Source: Pseudomonas sp. 7SR1 (lineage in GTDB: Bacteria > Pseudomonadota > Gammaproteobacteria > Pseudomonadales > Pseudomonadaceae). From it: a DNA stretch of 64,000 bases. The notes below the pieces were generated by a model. The model searched no databases. It had not been told where the DNA came from and worked only from the letters and a program-made list of their open reading frames with translations. The stretch spans positions 2,760,501 through 2,824,500 of the forward strand of contig NZ_LT707064.1 of the NCBI RefSeq assembly GCF_900156465.1. Direction: 5' to 3'. The position numbers and the translations under genes were made by a program. Position 1 is the stretch's first letter. Every line of letters starts with the position of its first letter. Shown here one piece after another: positions 15,050 through 24,004 of this stretch.

Positions 15050-16072
15050 ATGAACACGATGACGCTTCTCGGCATCGACATTGGTAAACACAGTTTCCAT
15101 CTGCACGGCCAGGACGCCAAAGGTCATCAGGTTTTGCGCAAGAAAACCAGCCGCAGCCAATTGCTCGGCACATTGGCCCAACTGCCGGCCTGCACGGTGG
15201 TGATGGAGTCGTGTGGCGGTGCCCACTGGCTGGCTCGACAGGTTGAGGCATTGGGCCACGAGGTAAAACTGATTGCCCCGCAATACGTTAAGCCGTTCGT
15301 CAAAGGCAACAAAAACGACTTCATTGATGCCGAAGCGATTTGCGAGGCGGCGAGCCGCCCCGCGATGCGCTTCTGCTCGATTAAAACCGCAGAGCAACAA
15401 ACGCTTTCAGCTTTGCATCGTGTCCGAGATTCCTTGATTGGCCATCGCACCGTCGCGACCAATCAGATTCATGGTTTTTTGCTGGAATTCGGGATCAGCC
15501 TGCCCATTGGCGCAACGGCGTTGAACCGCGTGCCAGCGCTGCTGGACGATCCACAACATCCGGTTCCATTGCGCCTAAAGAGCGTGTTGATGCGTCTTCA
15601 TCGTCAAATCCAACAGCTGAATGATGAAATCAAGGACATCGAGTCCGACCTGAAACAGCAGTTGAAAGAAGACGATGCCGGAAATCGTTTGCAGAGTATT
15701 CCTGGCATCGGCCCAATCACCGCCAGTGCGGTATTGGCGGATGTGGGCGATGCGTCGAACTATCGAAGTGGACGCGATTTTGCCGCTTCGCTGGGGCTGG
15801 TGCCGAGGCAGTATTCGACGGGTGGGAAGACGGTGCTTCTGGGGATCAGCAAGCGTGGCGACAAGCACATCCGCCAATTGCTGGTACAGGGCGCGCGATC
15901 CGTTATTCAGCATATCGATAAGCGAGAGGACGCCTTGGGGCCTTGGGTTCGAGAGCTACTGACGCGTCGCCACTCCAATGTCGTCGCGTGTGCGCTAGCA
16001 AACAAACTGGCGCGAATCGTGTGGGCGGTACTGGCCAAAGGCGGCCAGTACGACCCACATCCGAACGCTTGA
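15050..16072 (+). CDS. IS110-family transposase (DEDD recombinase)
   Basis: 340 residues, full length. The N-terminal RuvC-like DEDD domain includes D10 in LGIDIGKHSF, a glutamate region (VVMESCGGAH) and the NKNDFIDAEA box. A coiled central part (about 170-215) leads to the C-terminal Transposase_20 domain with SIPGIGPITA, DFAASLGLVPRQ and the YSTGGK stretch, whose serine is the likely recombinase nucleophile by analogy with other IS110 enzymes. A good ribosome site (GGAGG) precedes the ATG. The frame is intact, so the element may be active. Confidence 0.93.
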   Translation: MNTMTLLGIDIGKHSFHLHGQDAKGHQVLRKKTSRSQLLGTLAQLPACTVVMESCGGAHWLARQVEALGHEVKLIAPQYVKPFVKGNKNDFIDAEAICEAASRPAMRFCSIKTAEQQTLSALHRVRDSLIGHRTVATNQIHGFLLEFGISLPIGATALNRVPALLDDPQHPVPLRLKSVLMRLHRQIQQLNDEIKDIESDLKQQLKEDDAGNRLQSIPGIGPITASAVLADVGDASNYRSGRDFAASLGLVPRQYSTGGKTVLLGISKRGDKHIRQLLVQGARSVIQHIDKREDALGPWVRELLTRRHSNVVACALANKLARIVWAVLAKGGQYDPHPNA

Positions 16073-16309
16073 ATGCACAGCGTTACCACCGGCTTTTGCG
16101 ACGTCACTGACTGATGACAGTAAACGGCAAACGGCCCGACTGAGAACCTGGCAATAAAATCAGCTTTAGAAGCTGAGGGTTTTTTCAGGACAGTCGGGAG
16201 CGGCTACTCATCGAGGGCCGAGCGTTGTTGCAGCAACGCTCACAACGAGCCCGGATACATTAGCGCAAGCCAGCTTTACCGAAAACAGCCCATGAGGTTG
16301 CAGGAGAAG
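16073..16309 (+). ncRNA. Candidate bridge RNA region in the IS right end
   Basis: Non-coding stretch of about 237 bases between the transposase stop and the right inverted repeat. It can fold into an outer stem cccgactg (16135-16142) / cagtcggg (16191-16198) enclosing a hairpin cagctt-tag-aagctg (16161-16175), plus a separate hairpin gagcgttg / caacgctc (16220-16241). IS1111-type elements carry the target-programming RNA at this end. Assignment is by position and structure only; the guide loops were not defined. Confidence 0.4.
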
Positions 16310-16375
16310 GGCTGACCATACATTTTATTGGGTGCGGCAAAAGTTGAAACCAGCACCTACCTGCAGGCATGGACC

Positions 16376-16388
16376 TGTGGCGAGGGAT
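16376..16388. repeat. Half REP (tgtggcgagggat) next to nagE
   Basis: One arm of the tgtggcgagggga palindrome lies just after the nagE stop codon without its partner arm. It lies outside the IS and may be a decayed REP. Confidence 0.4.
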
Positions 16389-16394
16389 TGGGGT

Positions 16395-18110
16395 CTAGGC
16401 TTTCACATCCGCCTGACGGCTCAGCACCATCGCTTCCAGCGCCTGCCACAACGTCGGCGCCCTCTCCCCCAGCAACAGGTGCCAAACGCCTCCTTCCAAG
16501 GCACTGACCCCCTGGCATCCCAGCGTCCGCAGTTGGCTTTCCGACAATTGCCTGCCATCGGCCAGGCGCACCCGCAACCGGCTCATCGCCACGCAGTCGA
16601 GTTGCAACACGTTGCCCTCGCCACCCAGCGCATCCATCCATTGCCGGGCTTCGGCGGCGGGCACGACGGGCGTGGCCGCCGTCTCGTTCGCAGTGGCCGC
16701 GCCAGTGCTGGCATGGCGGTCGGAGGCAGGCAGTGCCAGGCGGATTTCATCGGCGATGCTGTCGGCCATTGGCCCTACCACCACCTGCAGACTCCCGCCA
16801 TTGCCAGGACGCACCACGGCCATGGCGCCCAGGGCCTTGAGTTGCGCATCGCAGGCTTTGTTGCGGTCCACCATGTCCAGTCGCAGCCGGGTGGTGCACG
16901 CGCCCACGGTGATCAGGTTGTCGGCGCCACCCAGTGCCTGGATATAGGCCCCGGCCCGCTGGTGCTGGGCAACGACCGGCTTGTCCATTGCCGGCACATC
17001 TTCCCGGCCCGGGGTCTTGAGGTCGAAGCGGCGGATGCAGAAGTCGAACACCGTGTAATAGATCACCGCATAGACCAGCCCCACCGGCACCACCAGCCAG
17101 CCGTTGCTCGACTTGCCCCAGCCCAGCACCATGTCGATGAAACCGCCGGAAAACGTGAAGCCCAGGCGGATGTTCAGCCAGTCGGTGATCGCCATGGACA
17201 GCCCGGTGAGCAGGGCGTGCAGCAGGAACAACAGGGGGGCCAGGAACATGAAGGCGAATTCCACCGGCTCGGTCACCCCGGTAAGGAACGACGTCAGCGC
17301 CATGGACAACAGGATCCCGCCCATGACCTTGCGTCGCTGGGGCAGGGCGTTGCGATACATGGCCAGGCACGCGGCGGGCAGGCCGAACAGCATCACCGGA
17401 AACATGCCGGTCATGAACTGGCCGCCATTAGGGTCGCCGGCGAAGTAGCGGGTCAGGTCGCCGGTGACCACCGCGCCGGTCTGCGGGTCGGTGAAGCTGC
17501 CGAAGATGAACCAGGCCATGTTGTTGAGGATGTGGTGCAGCCCGGTGACGATCAGCAGGCGGTTGAAGACGCCGAACACGAATGCGCCGAAACTGCCGCT
17601 CTCCATCAGCAGGGCGCCGAAGCCGTTGATCCCGGCCTGGATGGGCGGCCAGATCAATCCGAACACCACCCCCAGGCCGACGGCGCTGAACCCGGTGACA
17701 ATCGGCACGAAGCGCCGGCCGCCGAAGAATGCCAGGTACTCGGGCAGTTTGATGTCCTTGAAGCGGTTGTACAGCGCGCCGGCCAGCAAGCCGCTGATGA
17801 TCCCGGCCAGCATGCCCATGTTGATACTGGCGTCGAGCACCTTCAGGGTCGCGATCATCACCAGATAGCCGATGGCCCCCGCCAGGCCTGCCGTGCCGTT
17901 GTTGTCTCGGGCGAAACCCACCGCGATGCCGATGGCGAAGATCATCGGCAGGTTGGCGAAAATCGCCTGGCCTGCATCGTGGATGATGGCGATGTTCAAA
18001 AGATCCGTGTCACCCAGGCGCAGCAACAGGCCGGCGATGGGCAGGATCGCGATGGGCAGCATCAGGGCCCGGCCGAGGCGTTGCAGCCCTTCGATGAAAT
18101 GCTGGTACAT
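16395..18110 (-). CDS. nagE: N-acetylglucosamine-specific PTS transporter EIICB (NagE)
   Basis: 571 residues. The EIIC membrane channel takes up residues about 1-370 with roughly ten hydrophobic segments. The EIIB domain follows at about 395-470, with phosphocysteine in GACTTRLRL. A second EIIB-like repeat occupies about 490-571, but has A-M-S-R where the first has C-T-T-R, so it cannot be phosphorylated there. It imports GlcNAc as GlcNAc-6-phosphate using phosphate from NagF. The start at 18110 has AAGGAG upstream; the longer open frame to 18191 lacks one. It is the last gene of the leftward nag operon. Confidence 0.93.
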   Translation of the reverse strand: MYQHFIEGLQRLGRALMLPIAILPIAGLLLRLGDTDLLNIAIIHDAGQAIFANLPMIFAIGIAVGFARDNNGTAGLAGAIGYLVMIATLKVLDASINMGMLAGIISGLLAGALYNRFKDIKLPEYLAFFGGRRFVPIVTGFSAVGLGVVFGLIWPPIQAGINGFGALLMESGSFGAFVFGVFNRLLIVTGLHHILNNMAWFIFGSFTDPQTGAVVTGDLTRYFAGDPNGGQFMTGMFPVMLFGLPAACLAMYRNALPQRRKVMGGILLSMALTSFLTGVTEPVEFAFMFLAPLLFLLHALLTGLSMAITDWLNIRLGFTFSGGFIDMVLGWGKSSNGWLVVPVGLVYAVIYYTVFDFCIRRFDLKTPGREDVPAMDKPVVAQHQRAGAYIQALGGADNLITVGACTTRLRLDMVDRNKACDAQLKALGAMAVVRPGNGGSLQVVVGPMADSIADEIRLALPASDRHASTGAATANETAATPVVPAAEARQWMDALGGEGNVLQLDCVAMSRLRVRLADGRQLSESQLRTLGCQGVSALEGGVWHLLLGERAPTLWQALEAMVLSRQADVKA

Positions 18111-18141
18111 GGCGTCTCTCCTTGTTGTTCTTCGACGGGGC

Positions 18142-20655
18142 TCAGCCCAGGGGCCAGTGTTGGAGGCAGGCACGGCGCACGGCCTGGGCACTGCCGAGGT
18201 TCAGCAGTTCGGTGCTCAGGCAGGCGCATTGCGTGGCGTCGAGGTGACGCACACGCTCCTTGATTTCACCGATCTGCGGCGGGCTTACCGACAGTTCGCG
18301 CACACCCAGCCCGATCAGTACGGGTGTCGCCAGCGGATCGGAGGCCAGGGCGCCGCAGACCCCGACCCAGCGCCCGTGCTTCGCCGCGCCTGCGCAGGTC
18401 TGGGCGATCAGCCGCAGCAGCGCCGGATGCAGGGCGTCGACCCGGGCGGCGAGGCCTGCGTGGTCGCGGTCCATGGCCAGGGTGTATTGCGAGAGATCGT
18501 TGGTGCCGATGGACAGGAAATCCGCGTGTTCGGCCAACTGTTCGGCCAGCAACGCGGCGGCCGGCACTTCGATCATCACACCCAGTTGCGGTCGCTCCTC
18601 CAGGCCCAGCTCGGCGCCCAGGGCATCGAGACGCTGGCGGATGTGCAGCAGCTCGTCGACTTCGGTGACCATGGGCAACAGGATCCGGCAACGCTCCAGC
18701 GGACGGGTTTGCAGCAAGGCCCGCAACTGCAAGTCCAGCAGTTGCGGGCGCACCTGGGCCAGGCGAATGCCCCGCAGGCCGAGCACCGGGTTGGCTTCGA
18801 ACGGCAGTGGCAGGTAGTCCAGCTGTTTGTCGCCGCCCACGTCGATGGTGCGGATGATCACTGGCTTGTCGCCCATGGCCTGGAGCACGGCTTGATAGGC
18901 CTGGCGTTGTTCCTCTTCGTCGGGCGCGGTGTGGCGGTCGACGAAAAGGAACTCGGTGCGCAACAGGCCCACGCCGTCGGCACCATTGGCCAAGGCCAGG
19001 GCGGCTTCGGCGCTGGAGGCCACGTTGGCGGCCACCTCGACGTGCATTCCATCGATGGTCTGCGCCGGCAGGTGGGCCAGGGCCTGTTGCTCGCCGCGAC
19101 GGGTGGCTTGCCGGGCTTGTGCCTGCTGCACCTGGGCCAGGCGTTCGGCGCTCGGCGTCAGCTCGAGACGACCGTTGTCGGCGTCCAGCACCACGGCCTG
19201 GCCCTGTTCCTGAGTCAACAGGGCATCGCCCAAGGCCACCAGGCACGGCAGGCCTTTGCCTCGGGCGAGGATCGCGACATGGGAGGTCGCCCCGCCTTCG
19301 ACCATGCACACGCCGGCCACGCCCTGGGCGCTGAGCGCCAGCAGATCCGACGGGGTCAGCTCCTGCGCGGCGACGATGGCGCCGGCCGCCGCTTCCAGTT
19401 GCCAGGCCTCGCCCAGCAACGCCCGCAGGACGCGCTGGCGCAGGTCGCGCAAGTCATTGGCGCGTTCGGCCAGCAAGGTACTGCCCGACTGTTGCAGGAC
19501 CTGGCATTGCACGTCGATGGACTGGCTCCAGGCATGGGGCGCGGCGCTGCCCTGGTCGATGGCCTGATAGGCGGCGTCCAGCAGCACGGGGTCTTCCAGC
19601 AGCGCCAGATGGGCTCCGAAAATGGCCTCTTCGTCACGATTGCGCCGGGCCCTGGCCTGTTGCAGGGTGTGCTGGATTTCGTCGCTGACATGCTTGAGCG
19701 CGGCCTCCAGGTGCCGACGCTGCGCCTGGACATCATGCCCACCCAGGTCCGGCGGCAACTCGATCGCCCCCAGCTGGACCAATGGCCCGGCCACCAGCCC
19801 CGGGGCGGCGCAGACACCGTGCAGCACGCCGTCCTCGGCGGGGCGCACCTGTGGTCGTACTACCGGCGCCGCTGCATGGTCGTCCTCGGCCGGGGCGGTG
19901 GACAAGGTCAGCAGCAAAGCCTGTAGCGCCGCTTCGGCATCGCTGCCCCGGCAACTGACCCGGACTTGCGCCTGTTCGGTGACGGCGAGGCCCATCAGCC
20001 CCATGACACTGTCGCAGGACGCCGATTTACCGCCGAAATGCAGGTGCGAGCGGCTCTTGAAGCCTTGGGCCGTCTGGCGGATGAGTGCCGCGGGCCGCGC
20101 ATGCAGGCCGCCGCGGTGGGCAATACGAACTTCGCCATAGACTTGCAGCGCGGTGCCATGGTCGTCGACCTCTGCTTCGCGGGGCGCCTTGGCGACGATA
20201 TTCAACAGCGGTTCGCCCACCTTGACGCCCTTGAGCGTGATAGGCCGTGCCTGGAAACGGTCGCCATTGGTGACCACCATCAGGCTGACCAGGCTCTTGC
20301 AGCGTTGCGCCACCTTGTCCAGGTCATAGCGCAAAAGCGGCTGGCCGTGGCTGACCCGTGCCCCTTCCTTGACCAGCATGGAGAAGCCGTCGCCTTGCAG
20401 CTCCACCGTATCCAGTCCCAGGTGCAGCAGCAATTCGACACCGTTATCGGCTCGCAGGGTCACGGCGTGGCCGCTGCGGGCGACATGGATCACCTCGCCG
20501 TCACAGGGCGCGTGCAGGGTGTCGTTCAGCGGGTCGATGGCGATTCCGTCGCCCATGACGCCGCTGGCAAATACCGCGTCCGGGACGTTGGCGAGGGTGA
20601 GCACCGGGCCGCTGAGGGGGGCGCTGAGGATCAGCTCTTTATTGTTGTTGGGCAT
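18142..20655 (-). CDS. nagF: Fused EIIA-HPr-EI phosphotransferase for N-acetylglucosamine
   Basis: 837 residues carrying all the soluble phosphocarriers. EIIA(Glc-like) is at about 1-150 with the active histidine in LLLHLGLDTV; HPr at about 170-255 with GGLHARPAA; Enzyme I at about 270-837 with the phosphohistidine loop GGATSHVAI and a PEP-binding C-terminal barrel. It passes phosphate from PEP to NagE. This fusion is typical of pseudomonads, where PTS sugars are few and transport-specific. It is followed by nagE after 31 bases and preceded by the deaminase gene. Confidence 0.94.
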   Translation of the reverse strand: MPNNNKELILSAPLSGPVLTLANVPDAVFASGVMGDGIAIDPLNDTLHAPCDGEVIHVARSGHAVTLRADNGVELLLHLGLDTVELQGDGFSMLVKEGARVSHGQPLLRYDLDKVAQRCKSLVSLMVVTNGDRFQARPITLKGVKVGEPLLNIVAKAPREAEVDDHGTALQVYGEVRIAHRGGLHARPAALIRQTAQGFKSRSHLHFGGKSASCDSVMGLMGLAVTEQAQVRVSCRGSDAEAALQALLLTLSTAPAEDDHAAAPVVRPQVRPAEDGVLHGVCAAPGLVAGPLVQLGAIELPPDLGGHDVQAQRRHLEAALKHVSDEIQHTLQQARARRNRDEEAIFGAHLALLEDPVLLDAAYQAIDQGSAAPHAWSQSIDVQCQVLQQSGSTLLAERANDLRDLRQRVLRALLGEAWQLEAAAGAIVAAQELTPSDLLALSAQGVAGVCMVEGGATSHVAILARGKGLPCLVALGDALLTQEQGQAVVLDADNGRLELTPSAERLAQVQQAQARQATRRGEQQALAHLPAQTIDGMHVEVAANVASSAEAALALANGADGVGLLRTEFLFVDRHTAPDEEEQRQAYQAVLQAMGDKPVIIRTIDVGGDKQLDYLPLPFEANPVLGLRGIRLAQVRPQLLDLQLRALLQTRPLERCRILLPMVTEVDELLHIRQRLDALGAELGLEERPQLGVMIEVPAAALLAEQLAEHADFLSIGTNDLSQYTLAMDRDHAGLAARVDALHPALLRLIAQTCAGAAKHGRWVGVCGALASDPLATPVLIGLGVRELSVSPPQIGEIKERVRHLDATQCACLSTELLNLGSAQAVRRACLQHWPLG

Positions 20656-20709
20656 GGGGTGCTCTCGTCAGACGCTTGTCAGCCTGGTTATTGAAGGAAA
20701 GCCGTCGTA

Positions 20710-21732
20710 TCAGTGGGTTCGGGTGACCTTGCTCAGGTGCCGCGGATGGTCCGGATCCAGGCCCCGGGCCGCCGCCAGGTTCGCGGCCATCGTGTAGAAG
20801 CTCTGGATCGCCAGGATCGGGTCCAGGGCCGGGTGTTCGGCACGGGTCAGCGTGAGGTCGCGTTCGACGATGTCATCGGGTGCCGCCAGCACGACCCGGG
20901 CACCGCGCTGGCGCATGTCCGCGGCCAGGCTCAACACGCCGGCCTGCTCGGCGCCACGGGGCGCGAACACCAGCAACGGGTAGTTTTCATCGATCAAGGC
21001 CATCGGCCCATGGCGGACCTCGGCACTGCTGAAGGCCTCGGCCTGGATCGCCGAGGTTTCCTTGAACTTGAGCGCCGCTTCCTGGGCGATGGCGAACCCG
21101 GCGCCCCGGCCGATGACCATCAATCGCTGACAGTCGCGCAACGTTTCGACAGCGCGGTGCCAATCCTGCCGGGCAGCCTCGCGCAAGCCTTCGGGCAGGG
21201 CGCTACCGGCTTCCAGCAACTCGGCGTCGCCCTTGCAGTGCGCCACCAGCCGCGCACTGGCGCTGAGGGTGGCGATGAAACTCTTGGTGGCGGCGACGCT
21301 GCTTTCGACGCCGGCGCACAGCGGCACGCTGAATTCGCAGGCCGCTTCCAGGGGCGAATCGACGGCGTTGACCAAGGCCACGCTCAGGGCCCCGCGCTTG
21401 CGCAGCAGACGCAGGCTGTTCACCAGGTCGGGGCTCTGTCCCGACTGGGAAAAGCCGAACGCCACCTGTCCGCTGACCTTGAGCGGGGCCTGCTGCATGG
21501 TCACCACCGACATCGGCAACGAGGCCACCGGCAAGCCCAGTTGCTGCATGGTCAGGTAGGCGAAGTAGCTGGCGGCATGATCGGAGCTGCCGCGAGCGAC
21601 GGTCATCGCTACCTGCGGCGGTTGGCGGCGCAGGCGCCCGGCGATTTCCACCAGCGTAGGGTCCAGCTGCTGCAACTGGCGCTCGACGGCCTGGGACGAG
21701 GCCAGGGCCTCTTCAAGCATTTTTGAAGTCAA
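20710..21732 (-). CDS. nagB-II: SIS-domain glucosamine-6-phosphate deaminase (NagB-II type)
   Basis: 340 residues with two SIS sugar-phosphate isomerase domains (ARGSSDHAASYFAYL and VIGRGAGFAIAQEAALKFKE), like the isomerase half of GlmS but with no glutaminase domain. In nag operons such proteins replace the classical NagB and convert glucosamine-6-phosphate to fructose-6-phosphate and ammonia. The proposed start is a TTG at 21732 with AAGGAG 7 bases upstream, overlapping the end of nagA by 20 bases; an ATG at 21720 is the alternative. Function is inferred from fold and neighbours. Confidence 0.87.
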   Translation of the reverse strand: MTSKMLEEALASSQAVERQLQQLDPTLVEIAGRLRRQPPQVAMTVARGSSDHAASYFAYLTMQQLGLPVASLPMSVVTMQQAPLKVSGQVAFGFSQSGQSPDLVNSLRLLRKRGALSVALVNAVDSPLEAACEFSVPLCAGVESSVAATKSFIATLSASARLVAHCKGDAELLEAGSALPEGLREAARQDWHRAVETLRDCQRLMVIGRGAGFAIAQEAALKFKETSAIQAEAFSSAEVRHGPMALIDENYPLLVFAPRGAEQAGVLSLAADMRQRGARVVLAAPDDIVERDLTLTRAEHPALDPILAIQSFYTMAANLAAARGLDPDHPRHLSKVTRTH

Positions 21733-22819
21733 TGGCTTCTCCTTCGACCGTCACGTCGGTCAGGGTCAGGTAACGGTCCAGGCGTACGCAGTCGGCCCAG
21801 GCACCGGGTTGCAGGCGGCCGCGCTCGGGCAGGCCGAGATAGTCGGCGGGGAACTGCGACAGGCGCTGGGAGGCTTCGGCGAGGGGCAAGCCGATTTTCA
21901 CCAGGTTGCGCAGGGCCTGGTCCATGGTCAGGGTGCTGCCGGCCAGTGTGCCGTCGGCCAGGCGTACACCGCCCAGGCACTTGGTCACGGTATGGCTGCC
22001 CAGCCTGTATTCGCCGTCGGGCATGCCGGCGGCGGCGGTGGAATCGGTGACGCAATACAGGCAGGGAATCGAACGCAGGGCCACGCGCATGGCGCCGGGG
22101 TGCACGTGGAGCAAGTCGGGGATCAGCTCGGCATAACGGGCGTGGGCCAGGGCCGCGCCGACGATGCCTGGCTCGCGGTGATGCAGCGGGCTCATGGCGT
22201 TGTACAAGTGGGTAAAGCTGGTGGCCCCGGCGGCCAGCGCCGCGACACCTTCTTCATAACTGCCCAGGGTATGACCGATCTGCATGCGCACGCCCCGGGC
22301 GCTGAGGGCGCGGATCAAGGCGTCGTGACCGGCGATTTCCGGGGCGATGGTGATCACCCGGATCGGTGCCAGGGCCAGGTAACGCTCCACCTCGGCCAGC
22401 AACGCGGTGTGCGCGAAATTCGGTTGGGCGCCCAGTTTTCCGGGATTGATGTAAGGGCCCTCCAAGTGCACGCCCAGGACCCGGGCGCTGCTACTCGGGC
22501 GTTGTTCACAGAATTCGCCGAGGGCCTGGAGCACGCTGGCGATCTCTTCGCTGGGCGCGGTCATGGTGGTGGCCAGCAGCGCGGTGGTGCCGAAACGCAC
22601 ATGGGTGCGGGCGATGGTTTCGAACGCCGAGGCGCCTTGCATGATGTCCTTGCCGCCTCCGCCATGGACGTGCAGGTCGATGAAACCGGGCAGCAGGTAG
22701 GGCAGGTCGTTGCTGGCCGGATCGCAAGGCTGGCCTTCGATGGACACGACCTTGCCGTGCTCATGGAGCAGGCGGCCACGAACCCAGCCGTCGGGGGTGA
22801 GGATGTTGTCTTCGGACAT
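21713..22819 (-). CDS. nagA: N-acetylglucosamine-6-phosphate deacetylase
   Basis: 368 residues of the amidohydrolase superfamily. Metal-ligand motif LPGFIDLHVHGGGGKD (H50, H52), later histidines in IGHTLGSYEEG and THLYNAMSPLHHREPG, and the catalytic aspartate in VTDSTAAAGMPDG are seen. It removes acetate from GlcNAc-6-phosphate delivered by NagE. The start at 22819 (MSEDNILTPDGW) is preferred; the frame stays open upstream but runs into nagR. The 3' end overlaps the deaminase gene. Confidence 0.93.
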   Translation of the reverse strand: MSEDNILTPDGWVRGRLLHEHGKVVSIEGQPCDPASNDLPYLLPGFIDLHVHGGGGKDIMQGASAFETIARTHVRFGTTALLATTMTAPSEEIASVLQALGEFCEQRPSSSARVLGVHLEGPYINPGKLGAQPNFAHTALLAEVERYLALAPIRVITIAPEIAGHDALIRALSARGVRMQIGHTLGSYEEGVAALAAGATSFTHLYNAMSPLHHREPGIVGAALAHARYAELIPDLLHVHPGAMRVALRSIPCLYCVTDSTAAAGMPDGEYRLGSHTVTKCLGGVRLADGTLAGSTLTMDQALRNLVKIGLPLAEASQRLSQFPADYLGLPERGRLQPGAWADCVRLDRYLTLTDVTVEGEAIDFKNA

Positions 22820-22836
22820 GAAAATTCTCTGCTCGT

Positions 22837-23568
22837 CTAGCGCCGCAGCTCGGCGACAAAGTCGTAGTAGTCGTTGCGGCAATAGGTGTCGGTGACTTCG
22901 ATGGGGGTGTTGTCTTCCAGGTAACCGACCCGGGTCATCAGCAACATGGCGGTGCCGGGGGCGATGCCCACCAGGGCGGCGAATTCGTCCGAGGCGTTGA
23001 TGGCCTGGATGTGTTGCAGGGCGCGCACCACGGGTTTGCCGATGCCGTCGAGGAATTCATAGAGCGAGTCGCCCACTGCCTGGGGCTTGGGGATGATGCT
23101 GGCGGGTAGGGTGCTCATCTCGATGGCCATGACCGTGTCATCGGCCTTGCGCAGGCGCTTGAGCCGCGCGACCTTGTCGGTGGGCGACAGGCCCAGGCGG
23201 ATCAGTTCTTCGTGGGTCGGCGGCGTGATTTCCCGTTCCAGCCATTGGGAGCCGGGCACGAAGCCTTTGAGTCGCAGCATCTCGCTGAAGCCACTCAAGC
23301 GTGACAGCGGCTGCTCCAGGCGCGGGGTGATGAAGGTGCCCGAACCCTGGTTACGGCGGATCAGGCCTTGTTCGAACAACACTTCCAGGGCCTTGCGGGC
23401 GGTGACCCGGGAAATGCCCAGTTGCTCGCTCAAGCTGCGCTCGGACGGCATCGCCTGCTCGGCTTTCCATTGGCCGGCATGAATCGCCGTCTCCAGGTTA
23501 CGCGCCAGCTGCAGGTACAGCGGCGTGGGTTGGGTGTCGTCAGGGCGCAGGGCCAGGATGTCGTTCAT
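22837..23568 (-). CDS. nagR: GntR/HutC-family regulator of the nag operon
   Basis: 243 residues. The N-terminal winged helix-turn-helix (LYLQLARNLETAI ... SERSLSEQLGISRVTARKAL) is followed by a UTRA effector domain (about 95-240), as in NagR/YvoA/DasR, which sense GlcNAc-6-phosphate or GlcN-6-phosphate. It is the first gene of the operon, 17 bases before nagA, so it is probably autoregulated. I chose the ATG at 23568; the frame is open to 23631. TGGTATT half-sites lie just upstream (23624-23778). Confidence 0.88.
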   Translation of the reverse strand: MNDILALRPDDTQPTPLYLQLARNLETAIHAGQWKAEQAMPSERSLSEQLGISRVTARKALEVLFEQGLIRRNQGSGTFITPRLEQPLSRLSGFSEMLRLKGFVPGSQWLEREITPPTHEELIRLGLSPTDKVARLKRLRKADDTVMAIEMSTLPASIIPKPQAVGDSLYEFLDGIGKPVVRALQHIQAINASDEFAALVGIAPGTAMLLMTRVGYLEDNTPIEVTDTYCRNDYYDFVAELRR

Positions 23569-23621
23569 ATCGATGTCCGATACGTTGTTGAATTGTTGTC
23601 GCTCGGTAATTGGGGTGGAAG

Positions 23622-23778
23622 CTAATACCACTTGAATACCATGTCAACGCCGCTTTCCCAGGGTTTACCGGTGTATTTCGATGGTTTTTGAGGGGTGGGA
23701 TTGAAGTGGTATTAGAGGCTGGGAATTCAACAGCAAAGATCGCCGCCTGCGACAACCCCTACGGTGTGAATTGGTATT
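23622..23778. promoter_or_regulatory. Repeated TGGTATT sites upstream of nagR (candidate operators)
   Basis: On the minus strand 23624-23641 reads TGGTATT-CAAG-TGGTATT, two direct half-sites 11 bases apart. A 12-bp copy ctaataccactt (23622-23633) recurs inverted as aagtggtattag at 23704-23715, and another tggtatt is at 23772-23778. HutC-type GntR regulators bind related TGGT sequences, so these are likely NagR sites. Binding is inferred. Confidence 0.55.
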
Positions 23779-23867
23779 CATCTGTAGGCAATTTCTGAAG
23801 GTGGGATTTTTTTATTTTATTTTTCGATGTTGACGGGCGGTCACCCGAGACTGGGACTAACGGGCCG

Positions 23868-24004
23868 TTGCGGCGAGGGAGCTTGCTCCCACTGGGGTGC
23901 GAAGCGGCCCTAAAACCTGACAGCGCGGTGTGTCAGGTAAATTTGAGTTGGCTACCTTGGGGCTGCTGCGCAGCCCAGCGGGGATAAATCCCCTCGCCAC
24001 AGAA
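23868..24004. repeat. Degenerate REP pair (cggcgagggagcttgctccc ... cctcgccaca)
   Basis: Left element around gcggcgagggagcttgctccc with the tail gaagcggccct; right element around ctgctgcgcagcccagc followed by ggggataaatcccctcgccaca. They face each other about 80 bases apart, as in REP doublets of fluorescens pseudomonads. Confidence 0.6.

Larger units (their letters stand above)
14970..16323 (+). mobile_element. IS110-family insertion sequence (IS1111-like)
   Basis: One transposase gene flanked by sub-terminal 10-bp inverted repeats atggtcagcc (14976-14985) and ggctgaccat (16310-16319). Sub-terminal repeats, no target duplication and a long non-coding right end are features of the IS1111 group. 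Outer limits are inferred from the broken terminator and are uncertain by a few bases. The element probably moves through a circular intermediate. Confidence 0.75.

Noticed and set aside
16332..18263. 643-codon plus-strand open frame opposite nagE
   Set aside because: Antisense to nagE, starts inside the IS flank, and has no recognisable domain or ribosome site.
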